From IMG/VR virus record IMGVR_UViG_3300010885_005167, positions 1 to 54,515 of that record: a stretch of 54,515 nucleotides of DNA. One strand, 5' to 3'. The notes below the pieces were generated by a model that worked only from the letters and a program-made list of their open reading frames with translations, was not told where the DNA came from and did not search any database. Position numbers and translations under genes: made by a program. Source of the stretch: a virus. Of the stretch, positions 16,494 to 27,000 are shown one piece after another. How positions within the stretch are numbered: position 1 is the first letter of the stretch; every line of letters begins with the position of its first letter.

Positions 16494-16498
16494 CTCCT
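16494..16498 (-). promoter_or_regulatory. Ribosome binding site that points to a non-ATG start of gp55
   Basis: Minus-strand AGGAG, four bases before the in-frame ATT at 16489 and seven before the ATA at 16486. No ATG, GTG or TTG lies in frame downstream of it until 16159, more than 300 bases away. Confidence 0.7.
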
Positions 16499-16507
16499 GG
16501 ATGTAAC

Positions 16508-16535
16508 ATTATAGCATGGATTTTGCCAATGTCAA
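16508..16535 (-). promoter_or_regulatory. Consensus sigma-70 promoter for gp55
   Basis: TTGACA (16535-16530), a 16-base spacer and TATAAT (16513-16508) on the minus strand: both hexamers are perfect. The predicted start of transcription near 16500 is just upstream of the AGGAG, so the leader would be very short. This would let the host polymerase make the late sigma early. Confidence 0.85.
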
Positions 16536-16595
16536 CAAATGTTATACGAGCACTTTATTTATTGGTTAAATACACTACACGAGGAATTTTAGATT

Positions 16596-17423
16596 ATGGC
16601 TATTAGAGATGAATTAAATGCTGGTTTACTAGGAAGCGCCAATGATATAGGTCAGGCTATAAACCAACAGGCTGCTGCTCGTATTAAACGACAGGGTGCT
16701 ACATCATTCGGGGAACGAGAAGTACCCGGTGTATCTGAAGGCGCAGAGCCACCAACACAGCTCTCTACTGAAGCAGTGGTAATTCCTATTAATAAAAACC
16801 CGGCTACTGCTGATCTTCGTGTAAAAATAAGAGTTCCAGACAAATATCTAACCCTTGCAACAAGTGGAACTCCTAACATAGAATATACACCGTTAGTTGA
16901 TATGGGAGGAATAATCTTTCCTTATACTCCTAGTATATCATATAGTGTAAAGTCAACCTATTCAGAACAATTTCCACTACATTCTAACTTTGCATTACAG
17001 TTTTTTAAAAATAGCAGTGTTTCCGACATTACTATTAATGGAAAATTTACAGTAGAAAATAGAGAAGATGCAGAAATATATCTGTCCACAGTACTTTTAA
17101 TTAAATCATTAATGAGAATGCGGTCAGGAGGTGCAGCCATGGGTGACCCTGATAGCGGAGCACCACCGCCAATATGCAGATTAGATGCATATGGAGACAT
17201 GATGTTAAAAAATGTACCAGTAGTTATTACTGGGTTTAGAATAGAATTACCAGATAATATAGATTATTTTACTTATACAGGACCAATTAGCGGAACTAAT
17301 TCAATTCCTACAGTTTCTGTACTTTCTATAACTGTATTACCAATGTATAGCAGGAATGAAATGCAAAAATTCTCAGTTGGAAATTATGTTAATAATAATT
17401 ATAAAGGTCAAGGATATATCTAA
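16596..17423 (+). CDS. Baseplate tail-tube junction protein (gp48/gp54-like position)
   Basis: 275 residues; starts at an ATG with GAGGA upstream. The sequence has beta-rich stretches (FPYTPSISYSVKSTYSEQF, NVPVVITGFRIELPDNIDYF, VPTVSV-like VSVLSITVLPMYSRNEMQKF) that I associate with the T4-like protein encoded just before gp53, usually labelled gp48. These proteins cap the baseplate hub and start the tail tube. The gene overlaps gp53 by one base. Whether it corresponds to T4 48 or 54 cannot be settled here. Confidence 0.6.
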   Translation: MAIRDELNAGLLGSANDIGQAINQQAAARIKRQGATSFGEREVPGVSEGAEPPTQLSTEAVVIPINKNPATADLRVKIRVPDKYLTLATSGTPNIEYTPLVDMGGIIFPYTPSISYSVKSTYSEQFPLHSNFALQFFKNSSVSDITINGKFTVENREDAEIYLSTVLLIKSLMRMRSGGAAMGDPDSGAPPPICRLDAYGDMMLKNVPVVITGFRIELPDNIDYFTYTGPISGTNSIPTVSVLSITVLPMYSRNEMQKFSVGNYVNNNYKGQGYI

Positions 17424-17716
17424 TGTACAGCAATACTAGCCCCTACTATAAAACAGAAATTGTTAATGGATACATGGACGTAATGACGTTTCGTGATATA
17501 CCAAGTCAACGTGACGACACATTATTTGAAGTTACTGCTACCTACGAATTTAGACCTGATCTTCTTGCATACGATATATATAAAGATTCTAAATTATGGT
17601 GGGTATTTGCTGTTCGCAACAAATCCATATTAAACGATCCTGTATATGACTTAAAGGCAGGTGTAAAAATATACTTGCCAAAGATGTCAACCATGAAAAC
17701 AGTGTTGGGAATTTAA
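17423..17716 (+). CDS. 53: Baseplate wedge protein gp53
   Basis: 97 residues, about half the length of T4 gp53 (196). The run YEFRPDLLAYDIYKDSKLWW followed by VFAVRNKSILNDPVYDL is the characteristic LysM-like gp53 core. gp53 holds neighbouring wedges together in the baseplate rim. The gene starts in an overlap with the preceding stop (TAATG) and ends one base before the next gene, so the series is tightly coupled. The shorter length means the T4 C-terminal or N-terminal accessory part is absent. Confidence 0.88.
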   Translation: MYSNTSPYYKTEIVNGYMDVMTFRDIPSQRDDTLFEVTATYEFRPDLLAYDIYKDSKLWWVFAVRNKSILNDPVYDLKAGVKIYLPKMSTMKTVLGI

Positions 17717-17717
17717 C

Positions 17718-20700
17718 ATGGCTACTACAGCAATGGGCGATGAAGGTGGATACGGAGATGACCTTCCTAGTGCAGATGTGGAAGTAAAAACGGCCACCCC
17801 TGATGCAAACAAACAATTCAATGATCAGAGTAAACAAGAGGTTGTTAGCTTTGGTGGCGCAAATATATTAAATGGATATAGGTCAGTTACATATAATTTT
17901 ACTATTGCAGCATTGGACAACGCCGACCTTAAAAATCCTGAGTCTTATAGAGATAGTGAATTAAAATTTGTTGTATTAAAATCAGGAGGAAAAGGCCCGG
18001 GTGGTATGGTTTCATCCCCATCGGAACAAGCTTCTAGATTAGCAAAAGACAATCCCGACGAAGATCCCCGTATTAAACGCACCGTACAAGCAGATGCAAA
18101 AACCTCTATAAAATATAATGAAGAATTAGTCACAGGATTTAATAAAGAAAGTCCTGGAAGATTTGATATGTACATCAATGATGTAACTGTTGAAACTATA
18201 ATGACTACTAATGAAACTAGTAATTCAACATTACCTACTAAAATAAAATTTGATGTTATTGAACCATATAGTATCAATGGGTTTATAGAAGCATTACATG
18301 TGGCTGCTATTGCATCTGGATATACTAGTTATCTTGATGCATGTTTCTTACTTAAAATGGAATTTTGGGGATATCCTGACGCTGGTGATTTTTCGGAACC
18401 TGTACTAATAAAAAATTCGGAACGATATTTTCCATTTGGCCTTACTGAAGTAGGTGTTGATATTACTGAAAGCGGAACACGATATCAATGTAGTGCTGTA
18501 CCTTACAATGAAAGAGCATTTGGTCAAACTAATACAATTAAAAAACCTATAAAAATGGAAGGTGCTACAGTACAAGAGATTTTAGAAAATCTTTTTAAAA
18601 GTATTAACGAACAAGTTAGAGATTCTATTGATAAATCTAATTCTTCTAATTCCGGGTATGATGAATATGTTATTAAATTTCCATCCGTAGCACCAACTGG
18701 AGAATTTGTTGATACTGTTAATACAAAAATTGCCAGTAAGAAGTTAACTGAATTATTAAAAGACAATGCATTGTATGCCATGGCAGAACCCGGTGATACA
18801 CAAAAGCCTAATGCATATCAAGCAGACAATTCTAAAAAACCTACCGCTGAGCAACAGGCAAAGCAACCGGAGTCGATAAAATATACTCCTGGCAAAACTA
18901 TTGTAAATTTTCCACAAAATATTAATATCAATGATGCTATTTCAGCAGTGGTGCGCGATAGTGATTACGTTAAAGATATTTTAAAAAATATAGGAAAAAA
19001 ACCAGATTGTCCCGACCAATATGGATTTCTTGAATATTTCATGATTCAACTTAATGTGGTTAATAAGACACAAAAAAATGAAGCTGAAAAAAGAAATTAT
19101 CAAATTTATACATATCAAATAGTACCGTACAAAATACATTATACTCGTATACCTGGATACGGACAATCAATTATTAAAGAAGAAGACCTTAAAAAAATAA
19201 GTCATAGAACTTACAATTATCTTTATACAGGTCAAAATGTTGATGTTTTAACTTTTAAACTTAATTTTAATACATTATTCTTTGAAGCAGTACCTGCTGC
19301 AATGGGTAATAAAGATACTGTTGCTTCAAAATCCGCCGCAGCACCTGGAAATAATGTTGAAATTAAAAATAATACATCTGATCCAAATCTTGATGCTAAA
19401 GACCGCCGGTTAATGAATCAAGTGCCTCAGCATCCTGTTAAAGTAATAGCAACTCCTGTTACCGCATACGGTGGAAATGCAACTCAACCTAAAGATGATC
19501 CATACAGCGTCATGGCTAGGTATATGCACGATTCTGTAGTTAACTCTAAGGCCAGTATGATATCTGGAGAAATGGATATACTAGGAGATCCGTTTTATAT
19601 TGCTACTGGTGGTATAGGAAATTATAATCCTAAATCTGGTGCAAAGGGCACAACTGAAAAAGATGAAGCAGATCATTGTGCTGGATCAACACTGATTACT
19701 ATTAATTTTAGAAACCCAATTGATTTCAATAGTTTTGAAAATGGAGGCATGGCACAATTTGACAATAATAGAGTTCCGTTTAGTGGAGTATATCAAGTCC
19801 TTAATGCGGTTAGTACTTTTAAAGACGGGGTATTCAAACAAAAATTAAATATCATTAGGATGCCTGGACAGGTATTAGATTCAAATCTTCGTGCAAGTGA
19901 TCCTGCTGACAAACAATCTACTATTCCAAATAAAAAAGATGAAATAGTTCCTGATAATACAAGATCTGTTGCTCCGTCACAGCGAGCTGATTCTAATACT
20001 GTTAACACTCAATTAAACAGAGGACTACCTAGCACGGATAACAATTTTACAAATGCTTCCGGTGGTCTTGGTGGGGCACCTACAACATCATTAAATCAAA
20101 CTGCTGGGCAAATTACTAATCAATTTTCCCAAGCTTCTTCAATAGTAGGGCAAACGTTGCCCGGCGCCGAGGATGCATTATCAAATATAAGATTGCAATC
20201 ATCGGGACTTGTAAATTTAAGTCAACAATCGTTGGGGTCTGCTTCAGTTATTGCAGCCGCTTCTAATGTATTAACAGGTAACTTGCCAATAGAAAGAGCT
20301 GCTGGAATGATTGGAGGAGCACTAGCAAACTCTGCTATCAATGCTGCTCGTAATATTGCTAATATTGGATCTGGCATTGGTAAAGGTGCAACGGTATCTA
20401 TTGAGTCTACCATTCCTGCTATACCTACTATGAATGAAATAACTCGAGGATTAGATATTAGTTCTATTAAATTGCCAACTGATAGTATAAGTAATGTTAA
20501 CTCAATAATTAGCAATAATAGCATCAATGCTGTAACTGGAATAGGTGCTGGTACTAATAGTTTAGTTGGCGGTGTTGGTGATAAGATAAATGCTCTTACT
20601 GCTTCTTTATCTGATCCACAGAGCATTGCTGCAAAAGTAAGATTAGATTCAAGCAAACTATCAGGACTGAGCGGATTATTACAAAGTAAGTTACCTACTC

Positions 20701-21221
20701 AAATTACAGGAATGATTAACAGCATTCCTTCTAATGTTAATTTAACACAGGCAGCTAGTGCTGGACTTGTGTTAGATTATATTCCTGCTGATAAAATAAA
20801 AAATATTCCTGCTACTGCACCTTACGCTACTGCACCTGTAGCAAAAGCTGATCCTGCTTATGCGTCAGAGGTTGTACAGCGAGGCGGCACTACTGCACTT
20901 GAAAATTTATATGGAGTTAACAGCGTTAATGAATTATCTACCAATGTAGTTCCTGCTGAGTTAATAAATGAATCTAAAAACATAAGAGTTAACAGTTTTG
21001 TTATAAAAGATTCTTATTTAAACACACAATATCCACCAGACTTGGATCAAGTAGATGAAACTGTTGGTATTGACAAGTTAGCGTCTGTTAAATCTCAATT
21101 GTCAGGCATTACAGGACAACTAAGTATACCAGATTCAAATGTAGTAGGTTCCGTATCAAACAAATTTGGAAGTTTGAAATCAAGTCCTTTGGACAAATTA
21201 GTAAACAAATTTAATGGATAA
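17718..21221 (+). CDS. Large baseplate hub protein (gp27-like role inferred)
   Basis: 1167 residues. The N-terminal two thirds (to ~residue 730) is mixed alpha/beta with stretches of the kind seen in hub proteins of the gp27/VgrG-base type (YQIVPYKIHYTRIPGYGQSI, LTFKLNFNTLFFEAVPAAMG, FSGVYQVLNAVSTFKDGVFK). The remaining ~400 residues are low complexity, rich in N, S, G, A and I (for example GSGIGKGATVSI), and lack catalytic motifs. It lies directly before gp5, its expected partner, and no other candidate for gp27 is seen in the window. The gp27-like role is an inference from position, size and fold hints; T4 gp27 has only 391 residues. Confidence 0.55.
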   Translation: MATTAMGDEGGYGDDLPSADVEVKTATPDANKQFNDQSKQEVVSFGGANILNGYRSVTYNFTIAALDNADLKNPESYRDSELKFVVLKSGGKGPGGMVSSPSEQASRLAKDNPDEDPRIKRTVQADAKTSIKYNEELVTGFNKESPGRFDMYINDVTVETIMTTNETSNSTLPTKIKFDVIEPYSINGFIEALHVAAIASGYTSYLDACFLLKMEFWGYPDAGDFSEPVLIKNSERYFPFGLTEVGVDITESGTRYQCSAVPYNERAFGQTNTIKKPIKMEGATVQEILENLFKSINEQVRDSIDKSNSSNSGYDEYVIKFPSVAPTGEFVDTVNTKIASKKLTELLKDNALYAMAEPGDTQKPNAYQADNSKKPTAEQQAKQPESIKYTPGKTIVNFPQNININDAISAVVRDSDYVKDILKNIGKKPDCPDQYGFLEYFMIQLNVVNKTQKNEAEKRNYQIYTYQIVPYKIHYTRIPGYGQSIIKEEDLKKISHRTYNYLYTGQNVDVLTFKLNFNTLFFEAVPAAMGNKDTVASKSAAAPGNNVEIKNNTSDPNLDAKDRRLMNQVPQHPVKVIATPVTAYGGNATQPKDDPYSVMARYMHDSVVNSKASMISGEMDILGDPFYIATGGIGNYNPKSGAKGTTEKDEADHCAGSTLITINFRNPIDFNSFENGGMAQFDNNRVPFSGVYQVLNAVSTFKDGVFKQKLNIIRMPGQVLDSNLRASDPADKQSTIPNKKDEIVPDNTRSVAPSQRADSNTVNTQLNRGLPSTDNNFTNASGGLGGAPTTSLNQTAGQITNQFSQASSIVGQTLPGAEDALSNIRLQSSGLVNLSQQSLGSASVIAAASNVLTGNLPIERAAGMIGGALANSAINAARNIANIGSGIGKGATVSIESTIPAIPTMNEITRGLDISSIKLPTDSISNVNSIISNNSINAVTGIGAGTNSLVGGVGDKINALTASLSDPQSIAAKVRLDSSKLSGLSGLLQSKLPTQITGMINSIPSNVNLTQAASAGLVLDYIPADKIKNIPATAPYATAPVAKADPAYASEVVQRGGTTALENLYGVNSVNELSTNVVPAELINESKNIRVNSFVIKDSYLNTQYPPDLDQVDETVGIDKLASVKSQLSGITGQLSIPDSNVVGSVSNKFGSLKSSPLDKLVNKFNG

Positions 21222-21226
21222 CACAA

Positions 21227-23533
21227 ATGGCAACTGAAACAAGATCGCGCTCGCCTCTTCCTAAACCCGGACCGTATTTGGCCGAAGTAACCAACCATCT
21301 TGATCCTACTTATATGGGAGGATTAGAAGTTGCATTATTTGAAGGTATGCCTAGCGCCACACGATTAAAAGGTGAAACTTATGTTGTTAGATACCTAAGT
21401 CCTTTTGCAGGAAATACATCTATTAAGTATGAGGGAAATAATAGTAGTAATTTTAACGACGTTCAGAAAAGTTATGGATTCTGGGCAATCCCTCCGGACA
21501 TTGGATCAACGGTCATGGTTATCTTTATCGACGGTGATCCTAATCAAGGATTTTGGATGGGATGTGTATCCGATACTTTTCAGAATCATATGATCCCGGG
21601 CATTGCTGCTAGTAGACAGGTACAAATGACCGACGAGCAACGTAGGAAGTATGGAACTGATTATCTTCCTGTTGCAGAGTTTCATAAGAAATCAAAGGAT
21701 ATACAAAATCCTAACCCTGAAAGATTTGCTAGACCAATACATCCATTTGCTGATAGATTAATGCAACAGGGATTGTTGTTAGACACAATTAGAGGTGTTA
21801 CTTCAAGCAGTGCTCGTAGAGAAGTACCAAGTGGAGTATTTGGCATATCAACACCCGGCCCCTTAGATACCAGCGCCGGTGCAAAACGTGGTGCAATTGG
21901 GTACTCTAACACTGCTCAAGCACCTGTAAGTAGATTAGGCGGTAGTACGTTTGTTATGGACGACGGTGACGTTAATGGGCAGAATGAACTGGTGAGATTG
22001 CGTACTCGTACCGGACATCAAATCCTTATGCATAACAGTCAAGACTTGATCTACATTGCTAATAGTGCAGGTACAGCATGGATTGAATTGTCATCTAATG
22101 GTAAGATTGATATCTATGCACATGACTCTGTAAGCATACATAGTGAACAAGATTTTAACTTCCTTGCTGATAGGGATATTAATTTTGAAGCTGGTCGTAA
22201 CATACACGTTAAAGCTGGCAAAAATATGGAAACTAATATCACTGGTTACAATTATTTGACAGTAGACAAGGATCAAAAAATTGCAGTTAGAGGCACACAC
22301 GATGAAACCATTGGTGATACTGTTAAGATCACAGTGGGTAATAGTTACAATTTAGGATCTGCTAAAGATATTAAATATGCCGCCGAAGGAGCAATTAGTT
22401 TGTCTTCGGAAGGCAATATAAACATTGGTACTGCTGCGCAACTTAATCTTGGTGCGAATGGTAATATTGTAGGATCTGGGGCTAATATTCATTGGAACGG
22501 ACCTAGTGCCGGACCACCTACTCAGCCAGATCCTGCAGAAGTTCCACCAGATCTACCATTGTTTAGTTTGCCTAACAAATTAGTTAGTGCTGGTTGGGCA
22601 AATAGTGTGTTTTACAACACCGGTACTATTAAAACTATTATGCAGCGTGTACCAACGCATGAACCATGGCCGCAGCATGAGAATATTAATCCTCCGCAGT
22701 TTTCACCTCAAGCAACGGATGTTACATTAGCAGATAGAACTGCATCTGGAATACCACCTAATCCTGCAATGGGAGTACAAGAGTCTACTAATCCTCCTGA
22801 TGTAACTCCAGGAACTTGCACACCTGAATATTCTAAAGACATTAATGCCAGTTCATCACAAGAGGGTATTAGTGCTATTAAAGCAGCTTGTGCCAAGTAC
22901 GGTATTACTACACCAATTGCAATTGCATCATTGCTTGGTATTGCAGGCGGTGAATGTAGATGGAAACTTGTCGAAGAAGGATTTAAATATTCTGCAGATA
23001 GATTGTTACAAGTATTTCCTAGTGTGTTTAAAGGCGATACAGCACTTGCTCAACAGTATGCAGGCAATCCAAACAATACATTACCTGAATTCTTATATGG
23101 TAGTACTACTGCCAAAGGCAAAGGATTAGGTAATACACAACCGGGCGACGGTGGCAAATATATTGGCCGCGGTTATATTCAATTAACTGGTCGTAGCAAT
23201 TATGCTAGATATGGAACTATGATTAGTAAAGATTTGTTAGCTACTCCTACCTTGCTAAATGATGCCACTGTTGCCGCTGAAGTTGCCGTTAAGTATATGC
23301 TTGATAGATGCAAAGTATCACAGTCTGATCCTGGTTATTTTGAAGCAGCGTGTAAAGCAATTGGATTCAATACACCTGATATTCATACTCGCAAGAAGGG
23401 ATACTATGAGTGTTTTCTTGGACAACTAACAAGTTCGTCTAATGTAACTGACCGTTATGGCGGTATGATTACTGATAGTTCAGGAAACCCTATTAGGACT
23501 GGTACAGACACGTCGCCTGTGCGTAAACCCTAA
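21227..23533 (+). CDS. 5: Baseplate hub spike gp5 with C-terminal GH19 muralytic domain
   Basis: 768 residues. Residues ~14-125 match the gp5/VgrG OB-fold (PYLAEVTNHLDPTYMGGLEV, GFWAIPPDIGSTVMVIFIDG). Residues ~265-430 form repeated short beta strands typical of the triple beta-helix spike (ISLSSEGNINIG). Residues ~530-755 are a glycoside hydrolase family 19 domain: GGECRW with the likely catalytic Glu at 576, GLGNTQPGDGGKYIGRGY and IQLTGRSNY (about 650-660). It would cut peptidoglycan during tail penetration. In T4 the enzyme is a GH24 lysozyme placed between OB-fold and helix; here it is a different fold at the C-terminus. Confidence 0.93.
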   Translation: MATETRSRSPLPKPGPYLAEVTNHLDPTYMGGLEVALFEGMPSATRLKGETYVVRYLSPFAGNTSIKYEGNNSSNFNDVQKSYGFWAIPPDIGSTVMVIFIDGDPNQGFWMGCVSDTFQNHMIPGIAASRQVQMTDEQRRKYGTDYLPVAEFHKKSKDIQNPNPERFARPIHPFADRLMQQGLLLDTIRGVTSSSARREVPSGVFGISTPGPLDTSAGAKRGAIGYSNTAQAPVSRLGGSTFVMDDGDVNGQNELVRLRTRTGHQILMHNSQDLIYIANSAGTAWIELSSNGKIDIYAHDSVSIHSEQDFNFLADRDINFEAGRNIHVKAGKNMETNITGYNYLTVDKDQKIAVRGTHDETIGDTVKITVGNSYNLGSAKDIKYAAEGAISLSSEGNINIGTAAQLNLGANGNIVGSGANIHWNGPSAGPPTQPDPAEVPPDLPLFSLPNKLVSAGWANSVFYNTGTIKTIMQRVPTHEPWPQHENINPPQFSPQATDVTLADRTASGIPPNPAMGVQESTNPPDVTPGTCTPEYSKDINASSSQEGISAIKAACAKYGITTPIAIASLLGIAGGECRWKLVEEGFKYSADRLLQVFPSVFKGDTALAQQYAGNPNNTLPEFLYGSTTAKGKGLGNTQPGDGGKYIGRGYIQLTGRSNYARYGTMISKDLLATPTLLNDATVAAEVAVKYMLDRCKVSQSDPGYFEAACKAIGFNTPDIHTRKKGYYECFLGQLTSSSNVTDRYGGMITDSSGNPIRTGTDTSPVRKP

Positions 23534-23554
23534 TTTTCATTGAATAAATATAAT

Positions 23555-23992
23555 ATGCCTTACAAGAATTTAGAAATTAATCCTGCTAATTATAGCGAAC
23601 AACATACTGATAAATTAAGTCAGTACTATAAAGGTTTTAGCACAGCTAATCCTACCAACCGGGGTTCTAAACTTTATGATTTTGATTTAGTTAAGCAAGA
23701 TATTCTTAATCAATTTAATACACGTAAAGGTCAGCGTGTAATGAATCCCACATTTGGTTCTATTATTTGGGAAATTTTAATGGAACCACTAACTCCGCAA
23801 ATAGAAACTTTATTAAAAAATGATGTTACTAAGATTTGCAACTCTGATCCTCGAGTATATCCTTTACGGATATTAGTTAACGAATTTCCTCAAGGATATT
23901 TGATTGAAATTACATTAGCAATGAAAAATACCAATCAAACAAGCGTATTGAAATTAGCATTTAATCAGGCAATTGGACTAACTGTACAATAA
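23555..23992 (+). CDS. 25: Baseplate wedge protein gp25
   Basis: 145 residues from the ATG at 23555; T4 gp25 has 132. The core NQFNTRKGQRVMNPTFGSII is the hallmark of the gp25 / T6SS TssE family, which links wedges to the sheath and starts sheath polymerisation. The in-frame TTG at 23540 would add five residues but offers no better ribosome site. It follows gp5 by 21 bases and precedes gp6, an order common in T4-like phages. Confidence 0.95.
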   Translation: MPYKNLEINPANYSEQHTDKLSQYYKGFSTANPTNRGSKLYDFDLVKQDILNQFNTRKGQRVMNPTFGSIIWEILMEPLTPQIETLLKNDVTKICNSDPRVYPLRILVNEFPQGYLIEITLAMKNTNQTSVLKLAFNQAIGLTVQ

Positions 23993-24012
23993 AACACCCA
24001 CTTAATTTATAC

Positions 24013-24020
24013 AATAAATA
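24013..24020 (+). promoter_or_regulatory. Possible late promoter (AATAAATA) before gp6
   Basis: AATAAATA, one mismatch to the T4 late octamer, 14 bases before the gp6 ATG at 24035 in the 42-base gap after gp25. A very short leader would result, so this is tentative. Confidence 0.35.
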
Positions 24021-24034
24021 CGGTATAGAATATT

Positions 24035-27000
24035 ATGATACCATCAACTAACACAAAACTACTAGTCAGCGAAGATTGGAAGAAAGTTTATCAATCTTTC
24101 CGTAATGCAGACTTTAAGAGCTACGACTTTGAAACTCTTCGTCGTACAATGATTTCTTATCTTCAGGAAAAATATCCTGAAGAATTCAACGACTTTATTG
24201 ATAGCAGTGAATACATTGCTCTTATTGATGTCATTGCATATCTTGGTCAGAATCTAAGTTTCCGCATTGATTTAAATGCTCGTGAAAACTTTTTAGAAAC
24301 TGCTCAACGTCGTGATAGTATCCTACGTCTTGCACAGTTGGTTAGTTACAATCCTAAAAGAAATGTACCAGCAAGCGGATTTTTAAAACTTACAGCAGTT
24401 GCTACTTCAGATACTGTATATGATTCTAATGGTACAAACTTAGCAAATACTGTTATTGGATGGAATGATCCAACCAACCCAGATTGGTATCAACAATTTA
24501 TTAATATTATAAATTCTGCAATGTCTACCAATTTTGGTAATCCAACCAATCGTGCAACTATTGATGCTGTGCTTACTGAACAATACAAGATTAACAGTTC
24601 GTCAGTTGATGTTCCTGCATTTAGTTTTTCTAAAAGCATCAACGGAACATCGATGAATTTTGAAGTAGTATCATCTACATTTGATGACCAAACGTATGTA
24701 TATGAATCTCCGCCAACACCGGCTAGTGCATTTGGAATTACATACAAGAATGATAATCAAGGAAGTAGCAGCGCAAATACAGGGTTCTTCACACATTTCA
24801 AACAAGGTAGTTTAAATGTTGCAAGATTCTCATTAGATAATCCTGTGCCTAATGAAATAGTTGGAATCAATACTCCTAATATTAACAATACTGATACATG
24901 GTTGTGGCAGTTAGATAAGAATGGAAATTTTTCAACACTATGGACACCGGTCTCTTCTTTAATTGGTAATAATGTAATATATAATAGTATCAATAAGAGT
25001 GTTAGATCTATCTATAATGTTAATACTCGAGAAAACGATCAAATTGATTTAACTTTTGCAGATGGTGTATTTGGCGAATTACCTAGTGGAAGTTTTAGAT
25101 TCTTTTATAGACAAAGTAATGGATTAACTTATGTAATTAAACCAGAACAAATGAGTGGAGTTTCTGTTAGTATCCCTTATGTAAATGCATTAGGGCAGAA
25201 TCATACATTACAAATGACATTGAGTTTACAATATACTGTTACTAATAGTTCAGGACCTGAAACCAATGCCAGTATACAATTAAAAGCACCGCAGGCATAC
25301 TATACTCAGAATAGGATGATTACTGGGGAAGATTATAATATTGCTCCATTAACCGCAGGTTCGGATATACTTAAAATAAAAAGTGTTAACAGAATTTCCA
25401 GCGGATTAAGCAAATATTTTGATCTTAGTGATGTTAGTGGCCGCTATAGTAAAACAAATATATTTGCCAATGACGGAATACTTTATAAAGAAGACAAAAC
25501 AAATATATTTGAATTTGAGTTTTCTAGTAGAAATCAAGTATTAGCAGTTGTTAAAAATCAAATTAATCCAATTGTTTCTTCTCCTTTGTTAAGATCTTTT
25601 TATATTGATCAATTTCCAAGAATATCATTAACATCTATTAATTCTATTACATGGAATCAAACTAATGTTATTTCAGAAGAAAGTCGTGGATATTTTAAGG
25701 TAGCAGGAATTCCTTCAGCAGTAAGTGTATTTGCTGACAATAATTTAAAGTATATAGTTCCAGGATCTATTATAAAGTTTGTTGCTCCTTTAAAGAACAA
25801 CACTACGCCGCAGTATTTTGATCAAAAGAATGCATTAAAAACTGTACCGTTATCTGGAGTTATTCCAAATGGAGGACGTCCTTACATATGGGCCACAGTT
25901 AAACAAGTAATTGGTGATGGTTCTAATTATGGCATTGGTAATTTGTCTGACGGAACAGGACCTGTTATTTTTTCAACACGAGTTCCCCAGGGCGCTATTC
26001 CTAGTGAAATCATATACAAGTATAACAGCATTTTAAGTTATGCTATAGAAACTGAAATTGCTAATATTTGTATGACTCGAAGAAATTTTGGGTTAACTAT
26101 TGATAACACCACAAGAGACTGGCAGTTCATACTTAATTCCAATTTAAATCTTACTAATCCTTTTAGTCTGTTTAATCAATTTGATTCTACTGATCAAGGA
26201 AAAGATTCTAGTTGGTTATTTTCTTTTGTGTGGACTGGCAGAAGTTATGTTGTAAAGTATAGAACAACAGATTATCTTTTTGAAAGTGAATTAGAAACTG
26301 CGTTCTTTAATGATGCATCAACGGTAAATTACGATTTCAGTACCAATACTGTAATTAAAGATAAAATTGTTGTGCTTTCAATAAATTCTACAACAGCAAC
26401 TAATACTATTGGATTAGGATACGATCATACATGGCAAATTGACGGGCCTGTAGTTGAGCCCGATGGATACATTGAGCCAACAAAAGTTAAGGTTAGTTTC
26501 TACGATGAAACTAATACAGGACAAATTTTAGATCCAAATTCGTTTGATGAAATTGTTGGTGATCAGTATATATATTTTGAGAAAAATAGTGACAGCACTA
26601 GATATGTTTTAAGTGCCGCAGATATATTACCGTTTAGTACAGATACAGATTTTTATGCATATAAAACTGCCAACCCTACTAACTTTGGAAGTTTATTTTA
26701 TTTCTACGATCCTGCAATTAATGTAGTAAAGTATTGGTCTACTGCAACTGCATCGTTAATATATACAGATCAATATATTGGAAAAATTGGAAGATCTGAT
26801 ATTAAATTCCATTATCAACACAACAGTGGTAATGAAAGAAGAATTGATCCTAGTAAATCAAACATTATTGATATCTATGTATTAACTAATACCTACAATA
26901 GTAACATAAGAAGTTGGTTATTAGGAAATATATCAACTGAACCATTACCTCCAACTAGTCAAAGTCTTGGGCAAAATTATCTTTCAGCATTAACACCTAT

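Noticed and set aside
20222-20656. 144-codon minus-strand frame opposite the hub gene
   Set aside because: Antisense of the low-complexity C-terminal region; hydrophobic by composition only.
23543-23550. AATAAATA just before gp25 as a late promoter
   Set aside because: Only four bases before the ATG, so it could not give a usable leader for gp25.
23540-23554. TTG start for gp25
   Set aside because: No better ribosome site than the ATG at 23555, and gp25 proteins begin near the latter.
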